Shown here: one piece after another, positions 50,800 through 60,226 of the stretch | Layout of the letters: each line of letters opens with the position of its first letter | Position numbering within the stretch: position 1 is the stretch's first letter | Assembly: GCA_035651455.1 (NCBI GenBank) | Contig: DASRFR010000047.1 | Location: 996,115 to 1,060,114, forward strand | Direction: 5' to 3' | Length of the DNA stretch: 64,000 nucleotides | Origin: DASRFR01 sp035651455 | Lineage (GTDB): Bacteria > Acidobacteriota > Terriglobia > Terriglobales > Acidobacteriaceae | The notes under the pieces: generated by a model | Seen by the model: the letters and a program-made list of their open reading frames with translations, nothing else | The model's database searches: none | Told to the model about the DNA's origin: nothing | Program-made: the position numbers and the translations under genes

Positions 50800-51297
50800 G
50801 TGAACTCCTTTGTCTGCATCGCTGACAACGTAAAGCTTGGACGCGATGTCACACTTTCCAAATTCATCAATCTCTACGGCTGCGAGATAGGGGATGAGTC
50901 GAAGATCGGCGCGTTTGTCGAAATTCAAAAAAACGCCAGTATCGGAAAACGCTGCAAAATCTCAAGCCATACCTTTGTTTGCGAGGGTGTGACCATCGAA
51001 GACAATGTTTTCGTCGGGCACGGAGTAACTTTCATTAACGACAGTTATCCTCGCGCTGCTAATGCGGACGGAAGCCTGCAAACCGAGGCCCACTGGAAAG
51101 TCGAGCGAACCGTCATAAAGAAAGGAGCCTCCATCGGCTCCGGCTCCACCATCCTGTCCAACATCACCATTGGAGAGAATGCCATTATTGGCGCGGGCAG
51201 TGTGGTTACGAAAGACGTTCCCCCGAACAGCATCGTAGCGGGCAACCCAGCGAGGGTCTTACGCTACATCGAACAGGCCCAGGAGGTCTCACAGTGA
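50800..51297 (+). CDS. Left-handed beta-helix N-acetyltransferase (WlbB/WbpD-like)
   Basis: A 165-aa hexapeptide-repeat acetyltransferase with repeated I-G-x-x-x-x-I-x motifs, the catalytic-type His in VGHGVTFIND and the C-terminal GAGSVVTKDVPPNSIVAGNPARVL. It would N-acetylate the 3-amino group made by the next gene's aminotransferase. GTG start after AGAGGAC. It overlaps the aminotransferase gene by 4 bases (GTGA). Confidence 0.88.
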   Translation: MNSFVCIADNVKLGRDVTLSKFINLYGCEIGDESKIGAFVEIQKNASIGKRCKISSHTFVCEGVTIEDNVFVGHGVTFINDSYPRAANADGSLQTEAHWKVERTVIKKGASIGSGSTILSNITIGENAIIGAGSVVTKDVPPNSIVAGNPARVLRYIEQAQEVSQ

Positions 51298-52532
51298 GCG
51301 GTGCTCATACTCCGAATAGCATTCCTTTTCTTGATTTGGTTACTCCTCACGTTGAACTCGAGCAGGAACTCGTCGCCGTGTTCCGCCAGACGCTGCATAC
51401 GGCAGGCTTCATCGGCGGCGCGATGGTCGAGAATTTTGAGAAGGATTTCGCGACGTTCTGTGGAACCAGCCATGCGATCGCGGTCAATAGCGGAACCGAT
51501 GCGCTGAGGTTTGCGTTGATGGCGTGCGGTGTCGGAGCTGGAGACGTAGTGGTCACGGTTCCCCACACCTTTATCGCGACGACCGAGGCAATCTCACAAA
51601 CCGGCGCTTTGCCGGAATTCGTCGACATCGACGAGCGCACTTACAACATGGATCCGGAAAAACTGCGCGAGTACTTGGAAAAGCAATGTATGCGCGACAA
51701 GGATGGCAAGCTCATCAGCCGCCGAAGCGGCCGGCGGGTCGGCGCCGTCATTCCGGTCCATCTGTACGGCCAAATGGTCGATATGGACGCGATCATGGAC
51801 CTAGCGCAGCAATACGGGCTCATTCTGATCGAGGACGCTTGCCAGGCTCACGGAGCCGAATACTTCTCGAAGAAGCTGAAGCGCTGGATGAAAGCGGGAT
51901 CGATGGGACGCGCCGCAGCGTTCAGTTTCTATCCTGGGAAGAACCTGGGCGCCTGTGGAGAAGCCGGGGCAGTGACGGTCAACGACGCGACTTTAGCCGG
52001 AAAAATCAGAATGCTTCGCGATCACGGGCAGGCTAAGAAGTACTATCACGACATCGAAGGCTACAACGGTCGCCTAGACGCACTGCAAGCCGGCCTGCTC
52101 CACGTCAAGTTGCCATACCTCGCAAAATGGAACACGCAGCGCCGCGAGCGCGCGGCCGAATACAACCGCCTGTTTGCGGCGGAACATTGTGGTGTGGTCG
52201 CACCCTGCGAGCCTTCGTGGTCGCGCGCAGTGTATCACTTGTACGTCGTGCGCACGCCAGACAGACAAGGTCTGATGGACCACTTGAAGAAAGCAGGCAT
52301 CGGGACCGGCATCCATTACCCGATTCCGCTACATCTCCAGAAGTCCTATGCGCACTTGCAGTACACCACCGGCGACCTGCCCGTTTCCGAGAAGGCCGCG
52401 GCAGAAATTGTCTCCTTACCAATGTTCCCGCAACTTACGGCGGAGCAACAATCGCGCGTTGCAGCCGAAATTCTCACCTTCACCTTAATGGCAGTTCGCG
52501 AGCCATTCAAAACTGAGACCGTCTGCCCCTAA
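51294..52532 (+). CDS. DegT/DnrJ/EryC1 sugar aminotransferase (WlbC/WbpE-like)
   Basis: A 412-aa PLP enzyme: NSGTDALRFALMACGVGAGD, VPHTFIATTEAI, EDACQAHGAEY and the Schiff-base lysine in FSFYPGKNLGACGEAGAV. It transfers an amino group to C3 of a keto-sugar nucleotide; the C3 assignment comes from its neighbours. An insert (EKQCMRDKDGKLISRRSGRR) lengthens the family's usual core slightly. Confidence 0.9.
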   Translation: MSGAHTPNSIPFLDLVTPHVELEQELVAVFRQTLHTAGFIGGAMVENFEKDFATFCGTSHAIAVNSGTDALRFALMACGVGAGDVVVTVPHTFIATTEAISQTGALPEFVDIDERTYNMDPEKLREYLEKQCMRDKDGKLISRRSGRRVGAVIPVHLYGQMVDMDAIMDLAQQYGLILIEDACQAHGAEYFSKKLKRWMKAGSMGRAAAFSFYPGKNLGACGEAGAVTVNDATLAGKIRMLRDHGQAKKYYHDIEGYNGRLDALQAGLLHVKLPYLAKWNTQRRERAAEYNRLFAAEHCGVVAPCEPSWSRAVYHLYVVRTPDRQGLMDHLKKAGIGTGIHYPIPLHLQKSYAHLQYTTGDLPVSEKAAAEIVSLPMFPQLTAEQQSRVAAEILTFTLMAVREPFKTETVCP

Positions 52533-52547
52533 CGGCGAGAGATTCCG

Positions 52548-53810
52548 ATGCCGGTCGCCACTCTGTCCAGTCCAATTCCGTCGAGCGAACCTGTCGCTGA
52601 CGTAAGGAGACGATTGCCCGGAGTTGCCATTTGTATCGTTGTGGAGAATTTGCCCGTTCCCCTTGATAAGCGAGTATGGAAAGAAGCTTGCGCCTTGCGC
52701 GACGCCGGATATCGTGTTTCTGTTATTTGCCCCAAGGGAAAAACCCTTCACCGTGAGGCATATGAACTGCTTGATGGCGTTGAAATCTACCGGCATCGCG
52801 CCTGGGAGGCATCAAGCATTACTGGTTATCTGTTGGAATACGGGCTGGCGTTGATTTCTGAGTTTCTACTGACGCTCAAGGTTTTCTCGCGAACTCGGTT
52901 CCGCATTCTCCAAGCTTGCAATCCGCCCGACACTATTTTCGTTATCGCATTGTTTTTGAAACTGTTCGGCGTACGCTTCATTTTCGATCACCACGATCTT
53001 GGGCCGGAGCTTTTCGAAGCCAAGTTTGGCCAACGTAAGTTTTTTCGGGGTATCGTGCGATGGCTCGAGAAATGCTCCTTTCGGGTTGCTGATGTCTGCA
53101 TCGCCACCAACGAATCGTTCAAAGACATCGCCATCTCTCGAGGAGGGAAGATTCCGGAAAATGTTTTTGTTGTGCGGAACTGTCCGGATGTCGCCAGCTT
53201 CTGTCACCCTCCGTTTCGTCCCCCAGACAAGTTTGGACGCTCATTCCTGGTCACCTATGTTGGATTTATGGGGACGCAGGACGGGGTGGACTTGCTGCTG
53301 GAATCAATCGAGTACATTGTGAAGCACGATCAACGCCAGGATACGCATTTCTTGCTCATCGGAGGAGGCACTGTTCTTCCTCAGCTACGAGCGACGATTG
53401 CTGAGAAAGAGATCGGGAGTTATGTGACGCTAACGGGCCAGGTCTCGCATGAGCAGGTCGCTGCCTACCTCGCCAGCTCGGATATCGGCGTTGCACCTGA
53501 CCCAAAGAACGCCATGAACGACCACTCGACCATGATCAAGATTTTCGAATACATGGCCTTCGGTTTGCCGGTCGTATTGTTTGATCTCAAAGAAGGACGG
53601 CGCACCGCTGGTCCTGCCGCCTTATACGCGACTCCGAACGATCCCATCGACTTTGCCAATCAGATTACGAAATTGCTGGGATGCAAGGATCTTCGAGAAG
53701 AGTTAGGGCAGTGTGGACGGAAAAGAATTGATGAAAGCCTGAACTGGGAAAATGAAAAGCAGACATTGATTCACGCTTATGCTAGCGCCTTAGAGCCACA
53801 ACCTGTTTAG
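52548..53810 (+). CDS. Glycosyltransferase, GT4-like
   Basis: A 420-aa GT-B glycosyltransferase. The N-domain has VVENLPVPLDKRVWKEACAL and FDHHDLGPE. The C-domain has YVGFMGTQDGVDLLLESI and the nucleotide-sugar-binding region IKIFEYMAFGLPVVLFD with the E-x-x-x-x-x-x-P spacing of GT4. It adds a sugar to the lipid-linked repeat on the cytosolic face. It starts 15 bases after the aminotransferase stop. Confidence 0.88.
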   Translation: MPVATLSSPIPSSEPVADVRRRLPGVAICIVVENLPVPLDKRVWKEACALRDAGYRVSVICPKGKTLHREAYELLDGVEIYRHRAWEASSITGYLLEYGLALISEFLLTLKVFSRTRFRILQACNPPDTIFVIALFLKLFGVRFIFDHHDLGPELFEAKFGQRKFFRGIVRWLEKCSFRVADVCIATNESFKDIAISRGGKIPENVFVVRNCPDVASFCHPPFRPPDKFGRSFLVTYVGFMGTQDGVDLLLESIEYIVKHDQRQDTHFLLIGGGTVLPQLRATIAEKEIGSYVTLTGQVSHEQVAAYLASSDIGVAPDPKNAMNDHSTMIKIFEYMAFGLPVVLFDLKEGRRTAGPAALYATPNDPIDFANQITKLLGCKDLREELGQCGRKRIDESLNWENEKQTLIHAYASALEPQPV

Positions 53811-53819
53811 CTTTTTTGT

Positions 53820-56798
53820 ATGACAGTCCTCGTATTTGGCAGCAACTGCAACTTTCCAATGTCAATGGTCATAGGCAGAAAGCAACCGATCCGTCGTTAC
53901 GGCAGGCGAACCTGTCCGTATCATTTTTTTGGCGCGGTTCTGCTCGCTATTGTGGCGTTCTGCCCTTTTGTCCATTCAGCGGATATCGTTTTGGTTAGTT
54001 CCGGGAAAGCCCTGACTCCCGAGCAGCGGCAACTGGAGATCGCGGCACAGTTTTATGGGTTGAATCTCACAGTTATCGACGCGGGCAGCGCCGATGTTGG
54101 GCCAGCACTCAAGGCAGCAGCTGTTCAGACACAAACAGTCGCGGTGGTGATCGAAGCAGACGCACTCCGATTTGTACATCAAGATCGTCTGCTGGAATCT
54201 CTAAAGCGTGGACCACGAGGCAGTCTACCGTTGCTTGTTGCTGGAGTGACAGCAGATACCGACTCAAATCTGCTAGAGAGGTGGTCTAAAGGAATGCTGG
54301 TCGGTGCAAACCGGCTGGCGGGGTCCGTCCCGCTTCGTTATGAGTTCGGATCCCAGACTGTAGTGACCCGTCAGCTCGCCGGTGTGGAGCTCCCGTTTCC
54401 GGGTAACGAGACCTTCTATCTTGCGCTCTCCGGTGGCAGCAAAGCTCAACTGGTCATGTCCGTGGCACAAGGCGGTCATAACGTCCCGGTGCTTATTGAA
54501 GAGGATTTAGGCGAACAAAAGATGTTCGTTCTGGCAAGGACGTTGCCGCAGAGCGACAGCACGATGAGGTGGACTGCTGACAGCATAGTGGGCGCATTTG
54601 TAAAAGTCGCGCCGATGATGATATTCGCCAAGTACTGCGCGGGGGACCAAGGCTGGCATGCTGTACACCACTACGCCAACCTTACCATCGATGATCCCTG
54701 GCTTCGCCAACCTTACGGGCATCTTGATTACAAGAACCTTTTGGAAGAAATGCAAAAGCATAACTTCCACACCACAATTGCTTTCATTCCATGGAATTAT
54801 GATCGAAATAAGCCGGATGTCGTTTCCCTTTTTCGCAGTCACCCTGAACGTTATTCTATATGCATTCATGGGAACAATCATGATCACGAGGAGTTCATAG
54901 AGTCCCGCGTCGAGAAGATTTTTGATGTGCAGCAGTCACTAGTCAGAATGGATCAGTTCGAAAAGCTGACAGGAATCCCATATGACAAGGTGATGATCTT
55001 CCCTCACAATATCGGCTCGGAAGATATCTTGGATGACCTCAAAGCTTACAATTTTCTGGCTACCATCAACTCTTCGAATGTGCCTTTGGGTAGCAGCAAT
55101 TCCCAGGATCTCCTGTCCGCCTTGCGACCGGTAACACTCGCTTACGCTAATTTCCCGAGCATCAATCGTTATTCGGCAGAAATGCATGCTCCGGAACCGT
55201 TCATAGCGGTCAACGGTTTCCTGGATAACCCGCTATTCTTTTATTCGCATCACGGAATGTTCGCAGCTGGGTCGGGCGCCTTCAATATGACCGCGGATGC
55301 GGTGAATAAACTTCAGCCGGACACTCGGTGGCGCAACGTGGGCGATATCGTTCGCCATATGACGTTATTTCGATTAAGAGCGGATGCGAATTACGACGTG
55401 ACTACGTTCTCCAACGCTTTTGAACTGGAGAATACTTACGGTAGAGATGTTGACTTCTATGTGACGACGCAAGAAAGCGGCCACCACCAGATTGCCTCGG
55501 TGAGTGCCGATGGCCGGGCGCTTCCGTTCACGTTAAATGAGGGAAGTCTCAAGCTTCGGGTGCCTGTCGCTAATGGCGGCCTCAGTCACATTCAGATTTT
55601 ATACAACAATGATTTGGAGCTCGCCTCCGTAGGCACTTCACAAAAGTCACTCCGTGTGTATTTGCTCAGAATGGCTTCTGATTTTAGGGATATAGCTCTT
55701 CCACGATTTTCTTTCGGTAAGGCTTTTACGCGTTCTTACTACGAGCACGAGGCATTCGGCTTTTTCACGATTTGTTGCGGAGCAATTCTTCTGCTGTTTT
55801 GTACTTGTGTAATTGTATGGCTGATATTTATTAAGAGGAGAAAGACCAGCCAGCAGCTCTGTTATGAAAATCTTCCATGGTCTGCAAGGATGTTTCCCGG
55901 AAGTGATCACGGCCACCTTCCCTCAGCACCAAAGATGACCCGATATGTGATTATTACGCCAGTACGCGATGAAGAACGCTTTATTGAGGCGACTATCTCT
56001 TCCTTGCAACAACAGACGATACGCCCTGTGGAATGGGTCATCGTCGATGACGGCTCTACAGATCGAACAGCCGAAATTCTTGATCGTCATGCAGCTCAGA
56101 ATTCCTGGATTCGGGTGGTTCACCGCCCTAACAGGGGATTCCGTAAGGCGGGCGGCGGAGTTATGGAAGCCTTTTATGCCGGCTACAATGTGCTTCGCGG
56201 CAATGATTGGGACTTCATTGTAAAGCTCGATGGGGACCTGAGCCTGGCTGCGAACTATTTTCAGAAGTGCTTCGAGCATTTTGAACAGGATCCGCACCTC
56301 GGGATTGGCGGAGGCGACATTTATCATGATCTTGGTGGTGATCACAAACTCGAAACCAATCCAAAGTTCCATGTAAGAGGCGCAACCAAAATTTATAAAA
56401 GGGCGTGTTGGGAGGCGATCGGTGGTCTCGTGCAGGCTCCGGGATGGGACACGATTGATGAGGTAAAGGCTAATATGCTGGGCTGGAAGACCTACAGCTT
56501 TGAGGAACTTCGAATTGTTCATCATCGATTTACCGGGACCGCAGAAGGATTATTGCACGATAGAATAAAACGCGGCGTTGCGTGCTACGTTTCTGGTTAT
56601 CACCCGCTGTTCCTCATTGCCAGTTGCATTTCACGACTAGTACAGAAGCCCTATGTCACTGGTGCCGCTGCAACGGCATACGGTTTCGTAAAAGGGTATT
56701 ACACGTCGATGCCACGCGTGAACGACACAGAATTCATCAAGTACCTCCGTCGCCAACAATTGCGTCGGCTTTGCGGACTCGAAACTATCTGGAAGTGA
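53820..56798 (+). CDS. Fusion of a periplasmic NodB-like deacetylase-type domain and a cytosolic GT2 glycosyltransferase
   Basis: A 992-aa protein. After an N-terminal span (about 37-53) comes a large presumably periplasmic part with NodB-like features (NLTIDDPWLRQPYG near 286, CIHGNNHDHEEF near 347). A second span follows (about 645-668, ILLLFCTCVIVWLIFI, then the positive IKRRK), and then a GT2 domain from about 706: ITPVRDEERFIEATI, DDGSTDRTAEIL, KLDGDLSL and DTIDEVKANMLGW. The charge pattern fits the GT facing the cytosol. I know of no standard family with this order. The start lacks a good ribosome binding site; ATGs a few residues later are possible. Confidence 0.8.
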   Translation: MTVLVFGSNCNFPMSMVIGRKQPIRRYGRRTCPYHFFGAVLLAIVAFCPFVHSADIVLVSSGKALTPEQRQLEIAAQFYGLNLTVIDAGSADVGPALKAAAVQTQTVAVVIEADALRFVHQDRLLESLKRGPRGSLPLLVAGVTADTDSNLLERWSKGMLVGANRLAGSVPLRYEFGSQTVVTRQLAGVELPFPGNETFYLALSGGSKAQLVMSVAQGGHNVPVLIEEDLGEQKMFVLARTLPQSDSTMRWTADSIVGAFVKVAPMMIFAKYCAGDQGWHAVHHYANLTIDDPWLRQPYGHLDYKNLLEEMQKHNFHTTIAFIPWNYDRNKPDVVSLFRSHPERYSICIHGNNHDHEEFIESRVEKIFDVQQSLVRMDQFEKLTGIPYDKVMIFPHNIGSEDILDDLKAYNFLATINSSNVPLGSSNSQDLLSALRPVTLAYANFPSINRYSAEMHAPEPFIAVNGFLDNPLFFYSHHGMFAAGSGAFNMTADAVNKLQPDTRWRNVGDIVRHMTLFRLRADANYDVTTFSNAFELENTYGRDVDFYVTTQESGHHQIASVSADGRALPFTLNEGSLKLRVPVANGGLSHIQILYNNDLELASVGTSQKSLRVYLLRMASDFRDIALPRFSFGKAFTRSYYEHEAFGFFTICCGAILLLFCTCVIVWLIFIKRRKTSQQLCYENLPWSARMFPGSDHGHLPSAPKMTRYVIITPVRDEERFIEATISSLQQQTIRPVEWVIVDDGSTDRTAEILDRHAAQNSWIRVVHRPNRGFRKAGGGVMEAFYAGYNVLRGNDWDFIVKLDGDLSLAANYFQKCFEHFEQDPHLGIGGGDIYHDLGGDHKLETNPKFHVRGATKIYKRACWEAIGGLVQAPGWDTIDEVKANMLGWKTYSFEELRIVHHRFTGTAEGLLHDRIKRGVACYVSGYHPLFLIASCISRLVQKPYVTGAAATAYGFVKGYYTSMPRVNDTEFIKYLRRQQLRRLCGLETIWK

Positions 56799-56825
56799 GT
56801 GCGGGGGGCAGTCGCAAGCATCATT

Positions 56826-58730
56826 ATGTGTGGGATCTGTGGAAAACTAAATTTCGAGCAAGGCGTCGCAGTTAACCCTGCCCTGATTCGGGCAATGATG
56901 GACGCTATTCGTCATCGCGGTCCTGACGATGAAGGGCTGCACGTTCAGTCCGAGGTGGGGCTGGGTTTCAGGCGGCTCTCGATTATCGACCTTAGTAATG
57001 GCCACCAACCACTTTCGAATGAAGACGGCACTATCTGGATCGTTTTTAATGGTGAAATTTACAATTACCGAGAACTGCGCGAGTTTCTTTTGACCAAGGG
57101 TCACATTTTTAAGACGCAAACCGACACCGAGGTCATCGTCCACCTCTATGAAGAGCTTGGCCCTGAATGCTTACAGAAACTCCGCGGAATGTTTGCCTTC
57201 GCTATATGGGATGAAAATGCGAAGACGCTTTTCCTGGCGAGGGATCGCGTCGGAATCAAGCCTCTTTACTATTCGCTTTCAAACAAACAGCTTGTATTTG
57301 CCTCGGAGATCAAGGCCATCCTGACGGACCCGATAGTTGGCCGAAGTCTGGCTCCGGAAATGATTGACCGTTTTCTGACTTTTCTCTACGTACCGGGCCA
57401 AGAAACTCTGCTCCAATCAATTCGCAAACTCGCACCTGGCCATTATTTGTTGATTAGGAATGGGAGGACGGAGCTCCGGCAGTACTGGGATCTTCAATTT
57501 GTAAAGCCATCCCATTCGCCGAGCCTTGCGGAAGCGGAACTTGAATTGTCCAGTTTGCTGTCTGAAACTGTTGAACAACACATGATTGCTGATGTTCCGG
57601 TAGGTGTTCTGCTTAGCGGCGGCGTAGATTCGACAGCCGTGTTGAGCTGCGCTGTCGAAAGGACATCGCAACAGATCAGCAGCTATACCGTGGGTTTCTC
57701 AGGTTCCGGGATTGCGGATGAGAGACCGTATGCCAAATTAGCCGCAGAGAGCTTTGGGAGTCATCATCACGATATGTCGATTTCGGCGGCCGATTTTTCG
57801 GAGTTTCTTCCGAAATACGTTTGGCACATGGAGGAGCCGGTTTGTGAGCCGCCAGCAATCGCTATGTACTATGTATCGAAGTTCGCAAGGAGCCATGTCA
57901 AAGTTCTTCTTTCCGGGGAAGGGGGGGACGAGGCTTTTGCCGGCTACAACAACTATCGCAGCATCGTCTGGATGGAGCGGCTCAAACAGATCTGCCCTCC
58001 GTTGAATGGCCCACTTTCGTGGGGGCTGAACCAACTAAATTCATTGGCACATTCTGAAACCCTTGCCAAATATGGCCCCTTAATCGCTTCGCATTTTCCG
58101 CAGTACTATTACAGCCGGACATCAACTCCGTACTGTTACTCCGGGAACGGAATAGGCGAGCTATATTCAACGGATTTCCTACAGGGTGTCGACAAGGAAT
58201 TTACGATTGGGCCACTACTGAAGCTGTTCTCTGCGGTGACGCATGAAGATGTCCTGAATCAGATGCTTTACATTGACACCAAGACCTGGTTGCCGGATGA
58301 TTTGCTGATCAAGGCGGACAAGATGACGATGGCAAATTCCCTAGAATTGCGTGTCCCATTGCTTGACCATCGTTTTCTCGAGTTTGCTGCCTCGCTTCCC
58401 ACGCATTACAAGCTGAAAGGCTTCACTTTGAAGTACATCTGGAAGAAAGCGCTTTCGAAGCGGGTGCCAGCGATGATTTTAAAGCGAAAAAAGGCCGGTT
58501 TCCCAGTTCCTTACGAATCGTGGTTGCGGAACGAATGCAGAGACACAGTTCGCTCCATTTTGACTGATCGCAGAACCACCCAGAGAGGATACTTTCGAAA
58601 AGGCTCCGTTGAAACTCTCCTCAATGCGAATCGCGAGCGGGGCACCTATTCCAAAGAAATTTTCTCTCTGGTCACATTGGAACTATGGCACCGGATGTTT
58701 CACGACGCTATCCCGGCGATAACAAATTAG
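56826..58730 (+). CDS. asnB: Glutamine-hydrolysing asparagine synthase-type amidotransferase
   Basis: A 634-aa two-domain enzyme: an N-terminal Ntn glutaminase with the catalytic Cys2 (MCGICGK), RHRGPDDEG and FNGEIYNYRELR, then a synthetase domain with the PP-loop LLSGGVDSTAVL. The catalytic cysteine must follow the initiator Met, which fixes the start at 56826. In EPS loci of this type such proteins may amidate uronic acids rather than make asparagine; this is inference from context. It sits between the fusion glycosyltransferase and a deacetylase. Confidence 0.92.
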   Translation: MCGICGKLNFEQGVAVNPALIRAMMDAIRHRGPDDEGLHVQSEVGLGFRRLSIIDLSNGHQPLSNEDGTIWIVFNGEIYNYRELREFLLTKGHIFKTQTDTEVIVHLYEELGPECLQKLRGMFAFAIWDENAKTLFLARDRVGIKPLYYSLSNKQLVFASEIKAILTDPIVGRSLAPEMIDRFLTFLYVPGQETLLQSIRKLAPGHYLLIRNGRTELRQYWDLQFVKPSHSPSLAEAELELSSLLSETVEQHMIADVPVGVLLSGGVDSTAVLSCAVERTSQQISSYTVGFSGSGIADERPYAKLAAESFGSHHHDMSISAADFSEFLPKYVWHMEEPVCEPPAIAMYYVSKFARSHVKVLLSGEGGDEAFAGYNNYRSIVWMERLKQICPPLNGPLSWGLNQLNSLAHSETLAKYGPLIASHFPQYYYSRTSTPYCYSGNGIGELYSTDFLQGVDKEFTIGPLLKLFSAVTHEDVLNQMLYIDTKTWLPDDLLIKADKMTMANSLELRVPLLDHRFLEFAASLPTHYKLKGFTLKYIWKKALSKRVPAMILKRKKAGFPVPYESWLRNECRDTVRSILTDRRTTQRGYFRKGSVETLLNANRERGTYSKEIFSLVTLELWHRMFHDAIPAITN

Positions 58731-58749
58731 ACGTTTCTTAGTAAGCAGG

Positions 58750-59958
58750 ATGCCAGCACAGTTCACAATCACGGGCCGACCCGGCGACGGTCGGCGGTCT
58801 GCACTAAATGTCGCCGGGGGGATCCTATGGCACCTTCCAGGCGCGTTCCCAATCGCTCATATATTAGGTCCACGATACTCACTGCGATGCGTGCTTTTTC
58901 ATAATATTTCCGATAGCGATTCGCCGTTCACAAAAGGCTTAGGTGGCACTGTTAGCCGCCAGACCTTTGAAGCAACTTTACGATTTTTAACCACCTATTT
59001 CACTCCAGTCAGCTTGCAGGACGTTTTGGCGAGTTTCAATGGTGGCGTACTACCCCGCCGACCGGTACTGGTTACCTTCGACGATGCCTACGCGTCGGTA
59101 ACTGAAGTTGCCGCGCCACTCTGCGCGCAGTTTGGAGTGCCGGCTGTGTTCTTTGTCAACGCTGCTTGTCTCGACAATCGGGAAATAGCTCTGGACAATC
59201 TAGTCTGTTACGTGGCTAATACTGTAGGATTAAACGCGATCAACGCTGCGATCTGCGAGCTCAAAGGCGAGATAGGACACCAAGTCGTTTCGCTTGCTGA
59301 GGTTTTTTCACGCTTTCTTCCTGGTATTCCGTTGCGAGAAAGGAAAGCGTTTCATGAGCGTCTGCTCCGGTCGCTACATATCGGAGCGTCCGAGTTAGCA
59401 AAGGAAGCACATCTGTATGTGACTAGTAAGCAGTTGCGCGAGCTTGCGGCATTTGGGGTCGAGATCGGTGACCACACATATTCTCACGTAAATTGCCGGG
59501 TACTAATGGGCGATGAGTTTGACGAAGAGATAGATCGAAACCGAGTGAAATTAGAGGCGCTATCGGGACGCCGGGTGCGGTCGTTCAGCATCCCGTACGG
59601 CTCCTCAGCTGACCTAAGCGGGGATTTGCTAAGGCACCTGCAGCGACGCGGATATGAAGCAGTTTTTCTGGCCGAAGGGCGCACGAACTCGTCCACGACT
59701 GACAATTGCCGCTTGAATCGGATCAGCATGAGGGGCGAAACGGATAGTGCGCGCTTTTCCGAGATCGAAGTGTTGCCCCGACTTCGTGCAATAAGGAACT
59801 CGCTTTTGGGTGGAGCAAAGGCGGGTAACTACAAGAGTGCACTCCAGCTAAACGAGAATTACCTCTGGCAGGGCATTTCCAACCAGAATGCCAGTAGTGG
59901 TACAGCTTCGAGCAGCGAACCCCGAACCACAAACACATACACAGACCATACTTGCTAG
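58750..59958 (+). CDS. Polysaccharide deacetylase (NodB family)
   Basis: A 402-aa protein with a NodB deacetylase domain: motif 1 VLVTFDDAYASV with the Asp pair, motif 2 IGDHTYSHVNCR (H-x-x-x-H) and motif 3 SFSIPYGSSADL. No clear signal peptide is seen, so it probably acts in the cytosol or at the membrane. The C-terminal tail (Ser/Thr/Asn-rich) is unstructured-looking. It starts 20 bases after the amidotransferase stop and may remove N- or O-acetyl groups from the glycan. Confidence 0.87.
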   Translation: MPAQFTITGRPGDGRRSALNVAGGILWHLPGAFPIAHILGPRYSLRCVLFHNISDSDSPFTKGLGGTVSRQTFEATLRFLTTYFTPVSLQDVLASFNGGVLPRRPVLVTFDDAYASVTEVAAPLCAQFGVPAVFFVNAACLDNREIALDNLVCYVANTVGLNAINAAICELKGEIGHQVVSLAEVFSRFLPGIPLRERKAFHERLLRSLHIGASELAKEAHLYVTSKQLRELAAFGVEIGDHTYSHVNCRVLMGDEFDEEIDRNRVKLEALSGRRVRSFSIPYGSSADLSGDLLRHLQRRGYEAVFLAEGRTNSSTTDNCRLNRISMRGETDSARFSEIEVLPRLRAIRNSLLGGAKAGNYKSALQLNENYLWQGISNQNASSGTASSSEPRTTNTYTDHTC

Positions 59959-59990
59959 AGCCGCAATAAACCGCCACGGATTGTATTTCT

Positions 59991-60224
59991 ATGACACGAG
60001 CCGAATTCCTTCTAGAGATGGACGAGATCCTAATGTTACCTGCCGGAACACTTCGCGGTAACGAGAAGTTGGAGGAGCTGCAAAACTGGGACTCGACCTC
60101 ACTAATAACCTTTATTGCCCTAGCCGAAAGTAATAACGGTACAAACGTTTCTCCAGGGCAGATTGTGACCTGTACTACAGTCGCCGATCTTTTGCGACTG
60201 GCGGGGGCAGAGGGCGCTGCCTAA
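59991..60224 (+). CDS. Acyl carrier protein
   Basis: A 77-aa four-helix carrier with the phosphopantetheine serine in NWDSTSLITFIA. It lies 2 bases upstream of an FkbH-type gene, which suggests it carries a small hydroxy-acyl (for example glyceryl) unit rather than serving fatty acid synthesis. Confidence 0.85.
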   Translation: MTRAEFLLEMDEILMLPAGTLRGNEKLEELQNWDSTSLITFIALAESNNGTNVSPGQIVTCTTVADLLRLAGAEGAA

Positions 60225-60226
60225 GC

